64,000 nt of DNA from Acarospora socialis (taxonomy: Eukaryota > Ascomycota > Lecanoromycetes > Acarosporales > Acarosporaceae), in the NCBI GenBank assembly GCA_025617375.2, contig JAMYGW020000009.1:1-64000 (forward strand). Direction: 5' to 3'. The translations under genes and the position numbers were made by a program. This document shows, piece by piece, positions 44,001 to 55,822 of the stretch (the first letter of the stretch is position 1; each line of letters starts with the position of its first letter). Below the pieces are notes generated by a model, which worked only from the letters and a program-made list of their open reading frames with translations, was not told the DNA's origin and ran no database searches.

Positions 44001-44585
44001 GTTGCGGATCCCAACCTTCAAACCGAGCTCAACACCATGGTCTTCAACACCTTCGTCTGGATGCAAATTTTCAACGAATTCAACAACCGCCGTCTTGATA
44101 ACAAGTTCAACATCTTCGAAGGCGTCTACCGAAACTGGCTCTTCATGATAATCAACGCACTGATGGTTGGAGGCCAGATCATGATTATCTTCGTGGGCGG
44201 CGCCGCGTTCCAGATCGTCCGTCTCAACGGAACACAATGGGCGATTTGCATCCTCTGCGCCATCTTTTGCTTACCGTGGGCCGTTGTTATCCGCTGCGTA
44301 CCGGACAAGTATGCTGCGAAGGTCTTCGGTTTCGTCGGGAAGGTCGCCATGACTATCATATCGCCAGTAATCAAGGTTTGGCGAGTGGTATTTCGACCAG
44401 TCGCCATGGCGTGGCGGGCAGTTTCAGCTCCGATGAAGCGATTCTGCAGGCGGATGATGTGGTGGAAGAAGGACGACGGGGGGACCGTCAAGGCTGACGA
44501 GGAAGCGGCCACTGAGAGCTTAGTGGCCGTACCGAGGACCCCCCCGTCCAGCGTGCCGCCCATCACTTTGACGACCACCGAGTAG
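41007..44585 (+). CDS. PMC1: PMC1-type calcium-transporting P-type ATPase (P2B), about 1192 aa
   Basis: This is a single long frame. The first in-frame ATG is 41007, though an earlier exon is possible. All P-type signatures are present: PADGIFIGGHGVKCDESTAT-GES (actuator TGES), PEGLP in M4 near residue 464, CSDKTGTLTQN with the phosphorylated Asp near 507, KGAAE as the nucleotide-binding Lys segment, TGDN near 761 and GDGTNDGPAL near 835 (Gly where most have Ala). About ten membrane segments lie in the usual pattern. The long N-terminus with ENPFAFSPGQLNKLLNPKSL-like sequence (here EDNPFAF) is typical of fungal vacuolar/plasma-membrane calmodulin-type pumps. They clear cytosolic Ca2+ under calcineurin control. 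The short basic C-tail lacks an obvious calmodulin site. Confidence 0.95.
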   Translation: MAPHDNSFLSVNSPPSPAATSLDGDTLRSRSNSFLSNAETERSRAGSDAAMLNMKNQHESETFTDPTALRPVKGTEKDFIVEDNPFAFSPGQLNKLLNPKSLPAYKALGGIRGLERGLRTDLVAGLSIDESSLQSKVAFEEAVNLKDTTQHASFKPEPNAGTVLSDHPVEDQYRDRVRVFRDNRLPSKKSTGILKLLWKAYNDKILLLLTAAAVISLALGLYTTFGQPRPPGAPTPLDWVEGVAICVAILIVVIVTAINDFQKERKFANLNKKKDDRQVKATRSGKSVMISVFDITVGDVLHLEPGDAVPADGIFIGGHGVKCDESTATGESDLMRKTAGLDVWNHLEQGTATSKMDPFLISGSKVLEGVGTYLVTSVGVNSSYGRTMMSLQTESEDTPLQVKLSGLADWIGSLGMAAAGLLFFILLVRFLASLPGDTSSAATKGAAFVAIFIVAVTIIVVAVPEGLPLAVTLALAFASSRMYKEQNFVRQLRACETMGNATTICSDKTGTLTQNKMTVVAGMVGTELSFSRTPPTDSRTEGQIFTMSAAFETLSPKVKALLLQSIAINSTAFEGEEKGEVTLIGSKTETALLQVARENLGMDSVSEERSALEVAQLIPFASTRKCMGVVVRLPSGSYRLLIKGAAEILLAKSTKELSNVSSQSLEQQQLSDEARARASAAISSYAEKSLRTIALLYKDFESWPPSNARVLEDDPKQANFDDIFHDMTLVGIVGIQDPLRPGVSHAVKRCQDAGIVVRMVTGDNAVTAQAIATECGIKTEDGIVMEGPEFRELSNSDMDDVLPKLQVLARSSPEDKRILVQRLKHLGETVAVTGDGTNDGPALKTADVGFSMGIAGTEVAKEASAIVLLDDNFSSIITAIKWGRAVNDAVSKFLQFQITVNITAVLLAFISSVSNPESHSVLTAVQLLWVNLIMDTFAALALATDAPTEEILDRKPTPKRAPLITTNMWKMIIGQAIYQLVVTLILYFAGASILKYDVVADPNLQTELNTMVFNTFVWMQIFNEFNNRRLDNKFNIFEGVYRNWLFMIINALMVGGQIMIIFVGGAAFQIVRLNGTQWAICILCAIFCLPWAVVIRCVPDKYAAKVFGFVGKVAMTIISPVIKVWRVVFRPVAMAWRAVSAPMKRFCRRMMWWKKDDGGTVKADEEAATESLVAVPRTPPSSVPPITLTTTE

Positions 44586-45396
44586 TGGCGTGTGTTTGTT
44601 TTGTTTTGTTGTTTTATTAGCGAGGGAGGAAGCGCTCAAAAACCTGTACTTATAGAATAAAGTAATGTCAATGCTATGACGGGCTATATGAAGTACTCCA
44701 GTCGTCAGTTTCAGGCCATAGAGCAGTGTCGATACCATCCATCTGAGAGGGCTCCTCAATAGTAGACTACACTTTAAGAGATGTACGATGAAGATCTTAC
44801 TATCCAACAATCTCCCACGCGAGGTTCCCCATGTAACATCAGAGCAAAACGTGTCCATTTATGTTTTGGTATCCTTCTCTATACAATGGAGTACTCCAAC
44901 TTGATGGAAGATGTCGTAAAACTATAGTTTCCCCAAGAGTGTCTAGAAACTCTAAAGACTCTGAAAGAAAGTAGAAACCATGGAAATCCTGACGTAGGCA
45001 AAGGGACGAAAACGTGAATAACTCCCTTATCCATCAAAAGACCAAGCAATCAGTAAGAGATATCTTAGACGAGGAAGTGGAGATCCAAAGAGGGCGTACT
45101 CAATGATCCAGCAGTTAGGATAAAAAACCGTGATCCCTTGACATAGAAGGTCAAGATATTTAGAGCGATTCTACCTAGGGCTAGAGGAATTCATAACACG
45201 TGCTCCTCGGTTTTGTTAGTGCGCCTCAACGGACGAGAGCCGACGTCATACTCCCTACTGTTTCCCAGCTACTTCCCACCAACGTTCACTTTCTTTCTGT
45301 CTACCTTGCTTAACTCAACCAAAACAACCCGCAACACCTGACCCGATATGCTGTTATAACGACACCGACTTCTTCAGCAGCTCCTTTTCATTCAAA
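44586..45396. other. Intergenic 0.8 kb
   Basis: No gene is recognised. Presumably this is the 3' flank of the ATPase gene and the promoter of the FIT2-like gene. Confidence 0.35.
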
Positions 45397-46527
45397 ATGT
45401 CGTCCCCTTCAATACCAACGCGCCGCAACGGCGCCTTCGCGTCCGGCAACCCCAAGGAGAAGCCTGACCTCACCACCGCCCAACCACGCTCCCACGCCCA
45501 AGCCAAAACCTCATCACGTACTCCCTTCCTCCCCACATCACTGGAAGCCATCCTCCTCTCCATCTATCCCGCGACCCTCCTCCTGGGCTCGCTCTTCTCC
45601 CTCCTCGACCCGTCCGCACGGTCCGCGCCCTACAACCCAACCACGCAATCGCACCCGCCCTCGTCGGCGCCCTCATACTTCGCGCAGAAACGCAACCTCT
45701 TCAACGTCTTCTTTGTCAAGATCGGCTGGTTCTGGACGACGCTGGCCTTCTTCATCTTCCTCTTCACGCACCCGTCGACGGGGCCGGGGCGGAGTCTGGT
45801 GTTGACGCCGCGAAGGGTGCAGGCGATGCTGCGGTGGGGCCTGCTGACGCTGTGGTGGACGGTCGTGACGCAGTGGTTCTTCGGCCCGCCGATTATCGAT
45901 CGCGGATTCCGCTTGACGGGGGGCCAGTGTGAGTTGCTGGCGGATCCCGAGGCGCGGGCGGACATGACGGATGCGAGGAAGTTGGTGACGCACGCGGCGT
46001 GTAAGGCTGTGGGTGGGCAGTGGGCGGGAGGGCACGATATTAGCGGGCATGTGTTTTTGCTCGTGCTGGGGAGTGGGTTCTTGTGGATGGAGATTCTGCC
46101 GGTGATCTTGAGACATGCTGGGTTGAGGGAGGAGAGGCTTGTCGCGGGAAGGACGAGCGGAGTTACCAGTGCGGTAGTGGAGATGCAGACGGTCGGTGAT
46201 GTTGGAGATGTCGGTGAGACGGAGGTAGAGAAGCAGGATAGTGGAAGTGGAGGAGTTAATGCGCCGCTGATCGTGGCGGGCTTGTCTTGGTGGATGTTAC
46301 TCATGACGGCGGCATACTTTCATACTTGGTTCGAAAAGGTAAGCACTTCAGTTCTCATTTTTTGAACTCGATGTCATCGCCAACACCATAACCTTTGCCT
46401 TCAAACGCTGACTTCTCGGAAACAGTTCACCGGCCTCCTTGTCGCCTTCTTCGCCATCTTCACCGTTTACTTCCTCCCGCGCGCCATTCCAAGCATGAGG
46501 TCCGTCATCGGCATGCCTGGCCTATAG
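45397..46527 (+). CDS. SCS3: FIT2/Scs3-family ER acyl-CoA diphosphatase, 347 aa
   Basis: Exons are 45397-46338 and 46426-46527. There is a disordered N-terminus of about 40 residues and then about six membrane segments. The two family-defining histidines are visible: GGHDISGHVFLLVLGSGFLW and, just before the intron, AYFHTWFEK. In the family these correspond to the catalytic His pair of lipid phosphatase-like FIT proteins. They act in the ER membrane, cleave acyl-CoA and support lipid-droplet budding and ER homeostasis. An insert of about 50 residues between the last helices is acidic/Gly-Val-rich. The second exon supplies the last helix and ends MPGL. Confidence 0.9.
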
Positions 46528-47721
46528 AAAGTCCAATCATGGTTTCTTCTACTCTCTTCCTCAGAGCTCATGTATACTACTGTCCGATTCATCCACCGCA
46601 AAGCAGAGGCTTTAGCACAAGCTTCTCTTCTAGTTCCACTAAACATAGACAGCATCTCAGAAAATGAATGATGCGATACATTTACAGCAATGTAAAGCAG
46701 TGGTTCCGTCGTGACTGGCAACGAGGGGGATTCTACCCATCGGGCCGTTTTAGCACTGTAATAATAAGGATCCCAAACTGACAAAGTTGCTTCTGCCCTA
46801 CCAACCTCCCTCCTCCTCATCCCCGCCAGCCAAGTCAAAAGCACCAGAAACCACAGCCCAACTCATGAGCGCCAATGCAGCAACCTAGAAATTCGAACCG
46901 ACTCGTTCACCAAACCTGTAAACTCAGGGACATAGATAGCCCTCCGTCAGACCCGGTCGAATCAATTTCACGCCCTAAAAGACAATGGAAGCGGTACGCA
47001 TACACGGCTCCAGGCACAGCCCTTGTCCGGGTTGGACGCGAATCAGTAGGCCTTCAACTACGGGTGAACGGGATGAGCGCGGAGATCAATCGCGCAGAAA
47101 GGAAGAGAGTGAGGGAAGGGAAGACAGGGTTCAGGTTTGCGGTAAGGTGGTATAGGCTGTGTGAAGCAGATGGCGAACAGCAGTTCCTACGGGTGGTCGG
47201 TTTGGAAGTCGGGTTGGGGGCTTGGGGGCTTCGGATCGTCACTTCGGGTTGTATTGGATGTGAGAAAGGTGGTGGATGGGTGAGTCGATATGTAGCGAGA
47301 GATGTGGTTGTGCTTAGGAGCAGGTTGTGGCGAGTAAGATGGATAGGGGTTTGCACTTTGTCGCAGAGGGTGGATGGAACGGTAAGGGTTCGCAGAGGGT
47401 TCTTCGGCGTGTCTCTGTCTCTGTCTCTCGCTCTCGTTTCGCTTTCTTGCATCACCTTCGTTCTCACTTGTTCTTCCCAGAATTCGGAGGGATTCTTCCG
47501 TCTTGTATCCTGTTCGACGTGTTTGGTTGCAATGTTGGTTGCAGAAAAGAAAAGAAAACAAGAGGAACAAGATAGTCCATGTAATTACTAAATAAAAGAG
47601 ATGTACTATTAGAAAACCATACTCCATATCGTCATGACAGTTGATCTCAAAGAACATGTCTCCACCCCCATAAAAAGAAAAAAAAAAGGGCCCCGAGTCC
47701 TTCTAACAACAACCTCAATTC
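46528..47721. other. Intergenic 1.2 kb
   Basis: Long overlapping frames exist on both strands, but they are compositionally odd (Ser/Leu runs from a tctctgtctctg microsatellite at about 47411) and have no motif. An A-rich run sits at about 47668-47685. Confidence 0.35.
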
Positions 47722-48694
47722 TTAGCAGGCACACCCCTCCTTCGGTCCTACATCTCCTCTCGGCCCCGTCAGATTCACCCTCGACGATGGATCCGACTCA
47801 CCCCTTCCCGCCCCCAGTGCCGTCTGTCCACCACCACCCGCACCGCCGACCCCTCTCGCGCTCTTCAACGACGTTTCCGGAATCGCATTCGCAATGGCCG
47901 TAAAGACCTCCGACACATTGACGCCCGTCTTGGCGCTCGTCTCGAAGAACAAGAGGCCTTCTTCCTCCGCGTAATCCTTGGCTTCCTTCGTGCTCACTTT
48001 CCTCGCATCCCCTCCGTCGCCGTCCTCTTCGCTACCGCCCAGCGGCCCCGTCTCACCGTCGCTGGCGCCATCTTCTTCGTTCCGCCCAGCCATCCCGTGG
48101 CTGTCGGGGCTACCGTCGTTTGTCAGATCCAGCTTGTTGCCCACCAGCGCGATCACGATACCGGGGCTCGCCTGCCGCTGGAGTTCTGCCACCCAGTGTT
48201 TCGCTTTCGTCAGGGATGTCGGCTTCGTCAGGTCGTAGACGACTAGCGCCGACTGCGCGTTGCGGTAGTACATGGGCGCCAGGGATGCGAACCGTTCTTG
48301 CCCGGCCGTGTCCCAGATTTCAAACTTGATCGTCCGTGACGGGAGATTGCATTTCTGGGTCAGGAAGGCGGCTTATCGGATCGGGTTTCAGCTCTCTCCG
48401 TTTTGGCCTGTCTTGGGGGCGGAGGGAGATGGGGGAGGGAAGATGCGCAGTGATAGGGTGAAAAGGAAACACACCTCCTATCGTCGGCTCCTTGTTCTCT
48501 TGAAAATCATTGTTGACAAATCGTAAGACGAGCGATGACTGTTGCGCTCAGGCTTAGTTACGCCTTCCATGTGAAAGGGGGGGAATCTTCCACGTGGGCC
48601 GAGAGCGTCGTACCTTTCCAACGGCAGCCTCGCCGAGCAACACGAGCTTGACGCTACTACTCGGTTTCGGAGCGGCCGCTGCCGAGTCCGCCAT
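47722..48694 (-). CDS. VPS21: Rab5-family small GTPase (Vps21/Ypt5), 264 aa, three exons
   Basis: Exons are 48694-48614, 48538-48475 and 48371-47722. Exon 1 ends inside the P-loop ([12 protein letters not shown]), and exon 2 continues [21 protein letters not shown]. Exon 3 gives AAFLTQKC, then [23 protein letters not shown] (G3 and switch II), VGNKLDL (G4) and ETSAKTG (G5), and ends in the prenylation motif CAC. Rab5 proteins control early endosome fusion. Between NKLDL and the next helix there is an insert of about 38 acidic/Gly/Ser residues ([20 protein letters not shown]...), giving a protein longer than the usual 200-220 aa. Confidence 0.95.
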
Positions 48695-49787
48695 GGGTCA
48701 AGTGCCGGAAGCAGGTTCAGGGTAGTCTTTTCCTCTGTGTTACGGCGGCTTTTGGATTTGTCGTCGCGTGCACCAGGCAGACCGGGAGGCGGTGGTGCTA
48801 CGGTGATACGAGGCTCAAAATGCGCGTGGTAGGCCGGGATGTTTCTCGGATTTCAGTGGATTTCCGGGGGGTATTCTTATGAGTTTGTAAGGTCGTAGGG
48901 TTGGATCTGATGTTACGTTCACCGTACGAGAGAGGATGCAGTCGCCAAGACGATCCGGTGCCGATGACGACGGGCGGCTGCTTTCGGACTAGCTCGATTC
49001 GTCTCAACATCCGCAAGCTAACGTTACCGAGTCAAATCTGGAAAAGTGCGAATCATCAAAACTCCAAGCATCCCATTGATTTGTTTGGGCATCTCCATAA
49101 GCTCCGGGCATTAGTTACGTGGGGTTCCATTATCGTCAGAAGGCAGATGCGTTGGCCGGGTGGGTCAGAGTAGGCGAATGGATACTGGGATCAAAGTTCA
49201 CTCCCAAGCCACCGAGTCTGCATTGTTCATAATCGGATTACCGAACCCGTAAAGAGATGATGACAGCGAAAAGTGAGTGAGTGATATTAATAGCTGGCTG
49301 ACAAAATTCTCAAGAAAGTCCTGCGTAACACGAACCTCCGACCAGACCATAGCCCCACCACACCGCGAAAGTAAAAAGCTGACACCTCTCTGCCTATAGC
49401 TCCGTCCGGGACCAATCGCTAGAACCCTGGATGATGCCTTGCACGCAGATTCGCACAGAGGCTCTTGATCGCAAAGCCATGAATGCGGTCCAGAAGCGAA
49501 GACTGGGTCTGGTCCTTGCAGCTAATCGTACAGATTCCAACACCCCCATGCAGAAAGATAGCGAGCGTGAGCAAAGTCGAATAAGATGATCTATAGGTGG
49601 TATCCCCCCGGTTGCCCGTCTGCCTGATTCTATATGTTGAACGCCGAGTGTAACTTTTTGGTTGCCGATGCCGAATGTAAGGAAAATCGTCGCGAGCGAA
49701 AGGAAATCTCGATGCGGTGGAAAACAGGGATATCGCTCAGGTGGCAAGATAAATCGCTCCAAAGGGATTGGTGTTGGTACAGTCGAA
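48695..49787. other. Intergenic 1.1 kb
   Basis: No gene is recognised; the part next to 48694 should contain the Rab5 promoter. Confidence 0.35.
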
Positions 49788-50085
49788 TCAGACGCAGGTG
49801 GTATTACAATCTATAGGAGGATGTAATTCGAACCAAGGTCGCGGAAGTTGGGAGGTCGGTCGTGCAGGATCATGATCAGACTAATGCACGTTAGCCAGGG
49901 GGTCCAGATCTAATTATTGCCGAAATGACACTTACTTCTGCAAGAATCTGCTCATCACAGCCGACAGAAGGTGCGCCCAGCGTAATGGTGTGACCATGAA
50001 GCGTAAAGTGCGCCGCTCTGTCTGAAGTGGAAGGGTCTTGACATCCGCACGACTGTCCGCGACGTGTTTGAAGTTCTGGTGTCAT
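49788..50085 (-). CDS. Possible small two-exon protein, 80 aa, five Cys
   Basis: ATG 50085 (MTPELQTRRGQSCGCQDP) leads to a strong donor GAA|GTAAGT at 49935. A 55-bp intron ends CATTAG, and exon 2 (49880-49788) reads in frame to a stop after CNTTCV. Five cysteines are spread over both exons (CGC, VGCDEQ, DCNTTC). There is no signal peptide. The intron length fits the genome, but no family is recognised and this could be chance. An upstream exon may exist. Confidence 0.3.
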
Positions 50086-53000
50086 TGTTGCCCTCTCTTT
50101 GGTGGCGGCGGTTTTGGTTTGGGGACTCCGGTGGTATCGTATGCGCCTCGGCCCATGTTTGGTAGTGTGATATCTCTGGTGAGCATAAAATGGTGCTGTA
50201 GAAGTCTGGAAGGATGAGCGGGAGGTACTGATGAGAGAAGTGAAGCCCAAAGACGGCGTCTCTGGGTCGATATATATCCATCGACCACGAGGGCTGACTC
50301 ACACGGCTAGGGCTGTGCTTATGCCTAGAATAGCCTCTTCCCTCCCTTTCGTGTCAGAGCTGTGATTCACAAAGACCGGTACAGAGAGGCTGATGTGTGG
50401 TTGCTGAGAGCTGACTGCTTCTGACGTGTGCGTGGTGGAGGGCCCTTTTTAATCCCTGAGGAATGCGGCCAGGGCGATAAGGCAGCTTCGGGGAAATTTG
50501 ATTTCCAGGTTGACCGTGGTTCCAACCAGACGAGTCTCACGACAGGTCGCTTTCTGAGAGGATTAGGAAAGGTATGGTAGATTGTACCGAAAGGGATGGG
50601 TCCGACGTGTCGTCCAATGCAAGCCGAGGTCGACTCAGGTAGGTATGTTGGGTCGTAAGCTGTGTAAAGAGATGTATCGCAAGCAAAGGAAAAAGAAACA
50701 ACTCACACACAAGGGAAGATGAAAAGTGACTTAGGAAGCTCCCTGAATCAAAAAGAAAGTGAGTTGGGACCCGACGGGAGGATATAGGCATTGCCGGTAA
50801 AACCCCTGGATAGGATGAAATTGATTGATGCCCTGAATGTGTTAGGTGTAGGTATAGGTATAGGCAGTTACAAGAACAATGCCTGTAACGGAAGACTCCT
50901 TCCTTTACCTACCTTACCTTTTACCTACGGGAATCTCATACCTTAAGGTACCTTACAGTTGGATCCGATTTGATGGTTTGACATAGTGCGGATCACTACT
51001 AACCTCACTACTGCTCGTACTACCTTAGGAACAACTGATCCATACGATATCGAACCATGGTACTGTCCCTCTACATCCGAGAGACAGAGACAGAGCGAAA
51101 ATGAGGATGTGTATCTTTCATCCCTTTGGTCAGTTACGGAAGCTAGACGGTAATAATGCTTCACTCTCGTTGGTGTGGCAGAAAGCTACCTAGGTATGAC
51201 GCAGAAGTTTACGAAAGACGGACCATTTAGGTAAGGTAATTAGGGTAAGATACTTCGTACAGCAGAGGCTACTATCAAGCTTCAAATTTATTTTTTTCAT
51301 TCATTTTTTTTAAAGCCCCTACAACATTGTAGGTTCTGTGACAGGGGCCGGGGATGAGACAACAAGGTCCTCAGGCTTAGACCCAAGGCAGGGCAAGGAT
51401 AAGGTTACTGTGCCTTAGGGCATACAAGTGCCATGTGGTCAGGTTCTGGGGGGGGGCCAAGCGGAGCTAATGTTAGTTATTCCGTATCCTAAGTTGGGTA
51501 GGGTAGGTACCTTAAGGTACTAGTAGGTAAGGTACGTAGCTTAGGTGCGAAACCACAGCGCTCCAAAAGCTATAAGCGTCTCAACCACCTCACTGGTAAA
51601 GGTATCTGTACCTGATTCTTGCACTAAAACCGAGCTACCTACCTTACTCAAGACGGTATGGTCTTCACGCGGAGAGCGGAACGTTTTACCTCCCATCTCC
51701 CAAAGCTAGACATGTTGGACAAGTTTAGTAAAGCGAGAGGCAACACAACGATTGGAAACGAATCACACTATGGTTTGAGTTCTTGGGGTCCCTTTCTCTT
51801 TGATTTGGTATGTCTCTCGCCAGCGAGAAGAAAATCATAAGATTAAGTTACCCTGTCCCGGTCCGCCGCATGGTTCTTTGGGGGCGCGGCCGCAAAACGA
51901 GTTCTCGGGATTGCTGTGACCCTTGTCCATCTCCCTTGTTTGGTTCCTGCAGGCTGCAGCAGCAGCAGCGGCGCGTAGTTGTACTGTGTATTATTGCTTG
52001 ACAGATTTACCTACAAGGGTACTCACGGACTGTACATACATTACTCATACTTACATTTGTACTCGTATGTTAGGTACTGTCGGCCATCCCTTGCTTGCAC
52101 GCAGACCCCAAGGCAGCCAGGCAGGCAGACGTTATACTTGGGTCGTATCGCATGGGAACATGGTCTTCGGAAGGTAAAGCTCTTGTCGGATGTCTGGAGT
52201 CGCCGTCAATTTTCTGAGGTAAGTCGAGGTAGGCATGACAAAGGAGAGAAGGAAAAATCATTCACGAGGGTATGAGTAAGGCGCTACAAGGTTAGCACGG
52301 ATTGAGTATGTGTAAGGTAGGTAGGTATGGTAGGTCGATCCAACGGCGGCCAGGAGATTACATCTTCTCCTTGATCCATGGAAGTCTGACCTCACTGGAG
52401 CCGCGTCGAGGAACAAGTGTCACCATATTGTGGCCTGGTCTGCCATGCCCTACGAGTACACATACTTGCGCCACGCCTCACGTTCCCTTCCTCATCTTCA
52501 TCCTATTCTCATCATCAGTAATGCAGGTCTGCCTCATTGCTGCCCTGCGAGGCGTTTATCATCGTCATCATTTAGGCGCACTTCTTCGATTCAGCATTTC
52601 TCATTCGAGGTTGATTTACCATTACGGACACATGCTGGCGATGAGTCAGTTACATTTCTTACGTTACTCAAGTCAGGTACCATACCTACATTGTACAAGT
52701 GCAGAGTTCAGCACCTCCGAACACAGTAAGTACGAGCAACCTTAGGCCGGGTAATCAAAGGCTAGAAAGACACTAGAAGGAAGCGGCCTCGTGTCGGGAC
52801 GGCATCCGCGGTGAGCGACCTGCAAAGACCCTTGCTTCGACCCCTGGGTCCTGCTGCAGCTATCTCAACTCATCTCACATGTACCTGACGTACATTTTTC
52901 CCGGCAATGAGGCGGAGTGTGGATCTGGCGTGGTCATCTCACCCCATTCCGTGGTTCGGGCCCTGCTCTTTGTCTTCTGGGTTCCGGCCGATCGGTACGG

Positions 53001-55822
53001 TAAGGTAATGTATGGTATGGATTTGGGGCCGAGCGGGCTATGTATGCGTCGCTGAATAATATCGGACGTGAAAGTATCATATTTATAACTTTGGAGGACA
53101 TGGTGTGTGGCTTGATGGCTATAAGAGGCTGTCTCGATGGTGTTATGAATAGACTTTCCACTCTGTTGTCTGTTTCAAATGATGGGAGAGCTCGCCGAGA
53201 GCATCTCATCGTGAGTTTAGATCATCGCACACGAGGACTGCCTTTGTGGTTTCCGGGGTCGTACAGAAAGTGGAGTGACGGATGTACGATACAGCTCTTG
53301 CGAACAAAGTACGAGGCATCGTACAAAGGTATCTTCCACTCTTTTCGCGAGGGTCCAGCCTCCTTTGCTATATGCGACTTTTTATGCGCAGCGTCTTCAT
53401 CAAGACCGGGGGGATACTCCTACCAAGGCCCTCATAGCCGCGCATCCCACTCAAGCGCAAAGCTCTGATTGCTGGCCGCAAATGAGCACTGTGACACATC
53501 CATATTGTCCATTCGACTAGATTCAAAGTACGCCGACAAAGAGAGCAATCGGGCGTCCTGTCGTGGCTTGTCGAGGATCCTGTTATGCTTGAAGAGTCAA
53601 GTGATCTCCACGACGAAAAGCCATCACCATGCAGATCAAACGCATGCAGTCCAAACCTTGGCGAAGGATCCCGCCTGAAGGGCAATTGAACGAACGCTTG
53701 CAATAGTGAGAGTTCGAAGCATCCTTCAGGGATTTTGCGGTTACTCGTTCTCCTATACTAAACGGTATGAGAACCACACCATACGCTCCGTACAACACGA
53801 GAATATCTCTCGGCAGATACAGGAACCTCTCCGATTGCCATCTCGGAACTGGCAGGCCGTGTCCCAATTGGAATAGACTCAGCGTCATTTCTTCGCGGCT
53901 GGGAAGCCGGGAGATGTGGAGCTGGGAGCTGGGAGCTGGAGCTGGGATGATCGTCCGAACACCTGTCTTGGCACTCGATTCGACACTAATGTCACAACCC
54001 GCTGGGCCGGTACGAAGTACTGGAGACGATCCTTGGGTGATCTCATTTCTCACTTCCGTCTGTTACAGAATTTGACTATTTGGTACCAAACGATGCCTAC
54101 CCGAGACATGCCTCCTGAGACCATACTGCCGGTGGAATCGTACAGGACGATACGATAAGCGTACAGTAGGCGAAGTGCAAAGTGCCAAGTGCTGCGTGGT
54201 GGCTTGGAAAAGGAGGTTTTCACAAACTCGACCTCTCACCATGCTCGAAACGAGATGCGACGGGCTTAGGTACCATGTTGACGATATCTGGGGTAAGAGG
54301 GACGAACGGTTTGACAGGTCAAGGTCCTTCCTTGGCTTGCAGACGGCATGCATGCACCCGCATACGAACCCACCGTAACTCCCTTTGTGTTTTCTTCCAG
54401 CCGAGCGGAAACCAAACAGCTCGGGGATGCACCTGGTTCGATTGCCGGCTTTTTCGCACGTGGGCGGAAATCTGGCGTTGTCCTACAGAATATAGTGTGT
54501 ACAAATGAGCAGTTGTCTCTTACGCGATCACAGAGACAAGCGACGGGATGCATTATGAGTACGTAGTTGTACATACATCTTGGATACTCTGGCTGCTTGG
54601 TACCAGGTGGTGTAGCAGCGACCTACACGACCATCCCTACCAAGATGTTGTTTCCCCTTGTTCTACGGAGTGTAGTCTCACGATCTAGATTCGCCATTGA
54701 TTGGTACTCTTCAGTCTCCGAACTGATATACCAAGGACATGAACATTACTTAGACATGTTCGAGCCTGAAATACTCGTATGCGCTTTTCATCCAGAGCAT
54801 GGCTTGCCTCCTGTACGCTCACATTTGTAGAAGCTAAACTGGCGTAAACATTCGTGCTCACTAGGACTGTCATCGATAGGTCACCAGCCCTCGAATGACC
54901 ATTAGTATATATCAACAGCCACAGGAAACCAGGAGCAAGCCAACTTTCTTCCCAATCCACACGTAAAGCCTCAAACGCACTGAGAGCTGTTTTTGGAAAG
55001 GACTGCATGATGAATCCAGGCCCTCTCGCCCAGTCTAACCTTCATCCTATGCGATCTGTGTGGCCTTGATGGGTTCAAACGATACACATACAGCAGCCAC
55101 CATTTCAATAACCTCCAAGATAGACGGGCGATGTTGCTTACTTTCCAGGATCACAAGTTTTTGCGCCTTCGATCCTGCAGTCCGGTGTAGGCCACATCTA
55201 GCCGGCAAACCTATCAGTCTCGAGACAGCGGTGCCGCATATGTATGGGATATCTGTTAAACCGGCGGGACGGTTTACGATCCATCAAACAACGCCGCCAC
55301 CTGCATCGCCAGCTGTCTCGTGATGAATCATTATAGTCCAACTTTTATCTGTACCACCATGCCGTCGTAGACCACTAAGGTTATATGTTAGGTAAGTGAC
55401 GACCTCACCAAACCGAATTTGCGTTTATCTGCCTTAGTTGTGCAGGTGGCTTTGTGGGGTGAAGCCTCCGTTCGTACGCCATGGACTATTAGTTTGGGAC
55501 TACTAAGTATCTATCTCTGACATCAAACTGTGTAGCTGCGCTCTGCTTGGCCCGATGTAACTCAGGGTCAGGTAAAATTGACGGACAGTGCTGCGGTGTA
55601 GGCTTCATAGAGCTCATTTTCCAGTAGCTGAACATGCGCCAAGACCCGACGTCCACGCCTCAATGTGCACCACTCCCTTCACAGACGTAGCTCGCAACGT
55701 AAGCAACAATCAAGCATACAACCTCCCCGCCCCACCACTACCACCCACTAGCCACCAGAAGACCCGTTGCGACACGAACAGCCACCCGCCGCAGCCCGGA
55801 ACAACTCTCCTCACTCAAAACA
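50086..55822. other. 5.7-kb gene-poor stretch rich in TACCTTA/TAGGTA motifs
   Basis: No credible coding region on either strand. Motifs of the ACCTTAAGGT / GGTAGGTA family cluster at about 50850-50870, 50905-50955, 51225-51255, 51495-51540, 51635-51650 and 52310-52335, some as perfect palindromes (accttaaggt). T-rich runs occur at about 51290-51312 and a run of G at about 51449. The many short frames have no motifs. Confidence 0.5.

Noticed and set aside
46875-47591. 238-codon + frame with one hydrophobic segment
   Set aside because: The hydrophobic part comes from a tctctgtctctg microsatellite, a frame of similar size overlaps on the other strand, and no family is recognised.
52302-55323. 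Numerous 60-150 codon frames in the gene desert
   Set aside because: They overlap on both strands, contain no motifs or splice logic, and differ in composition from the core genes.
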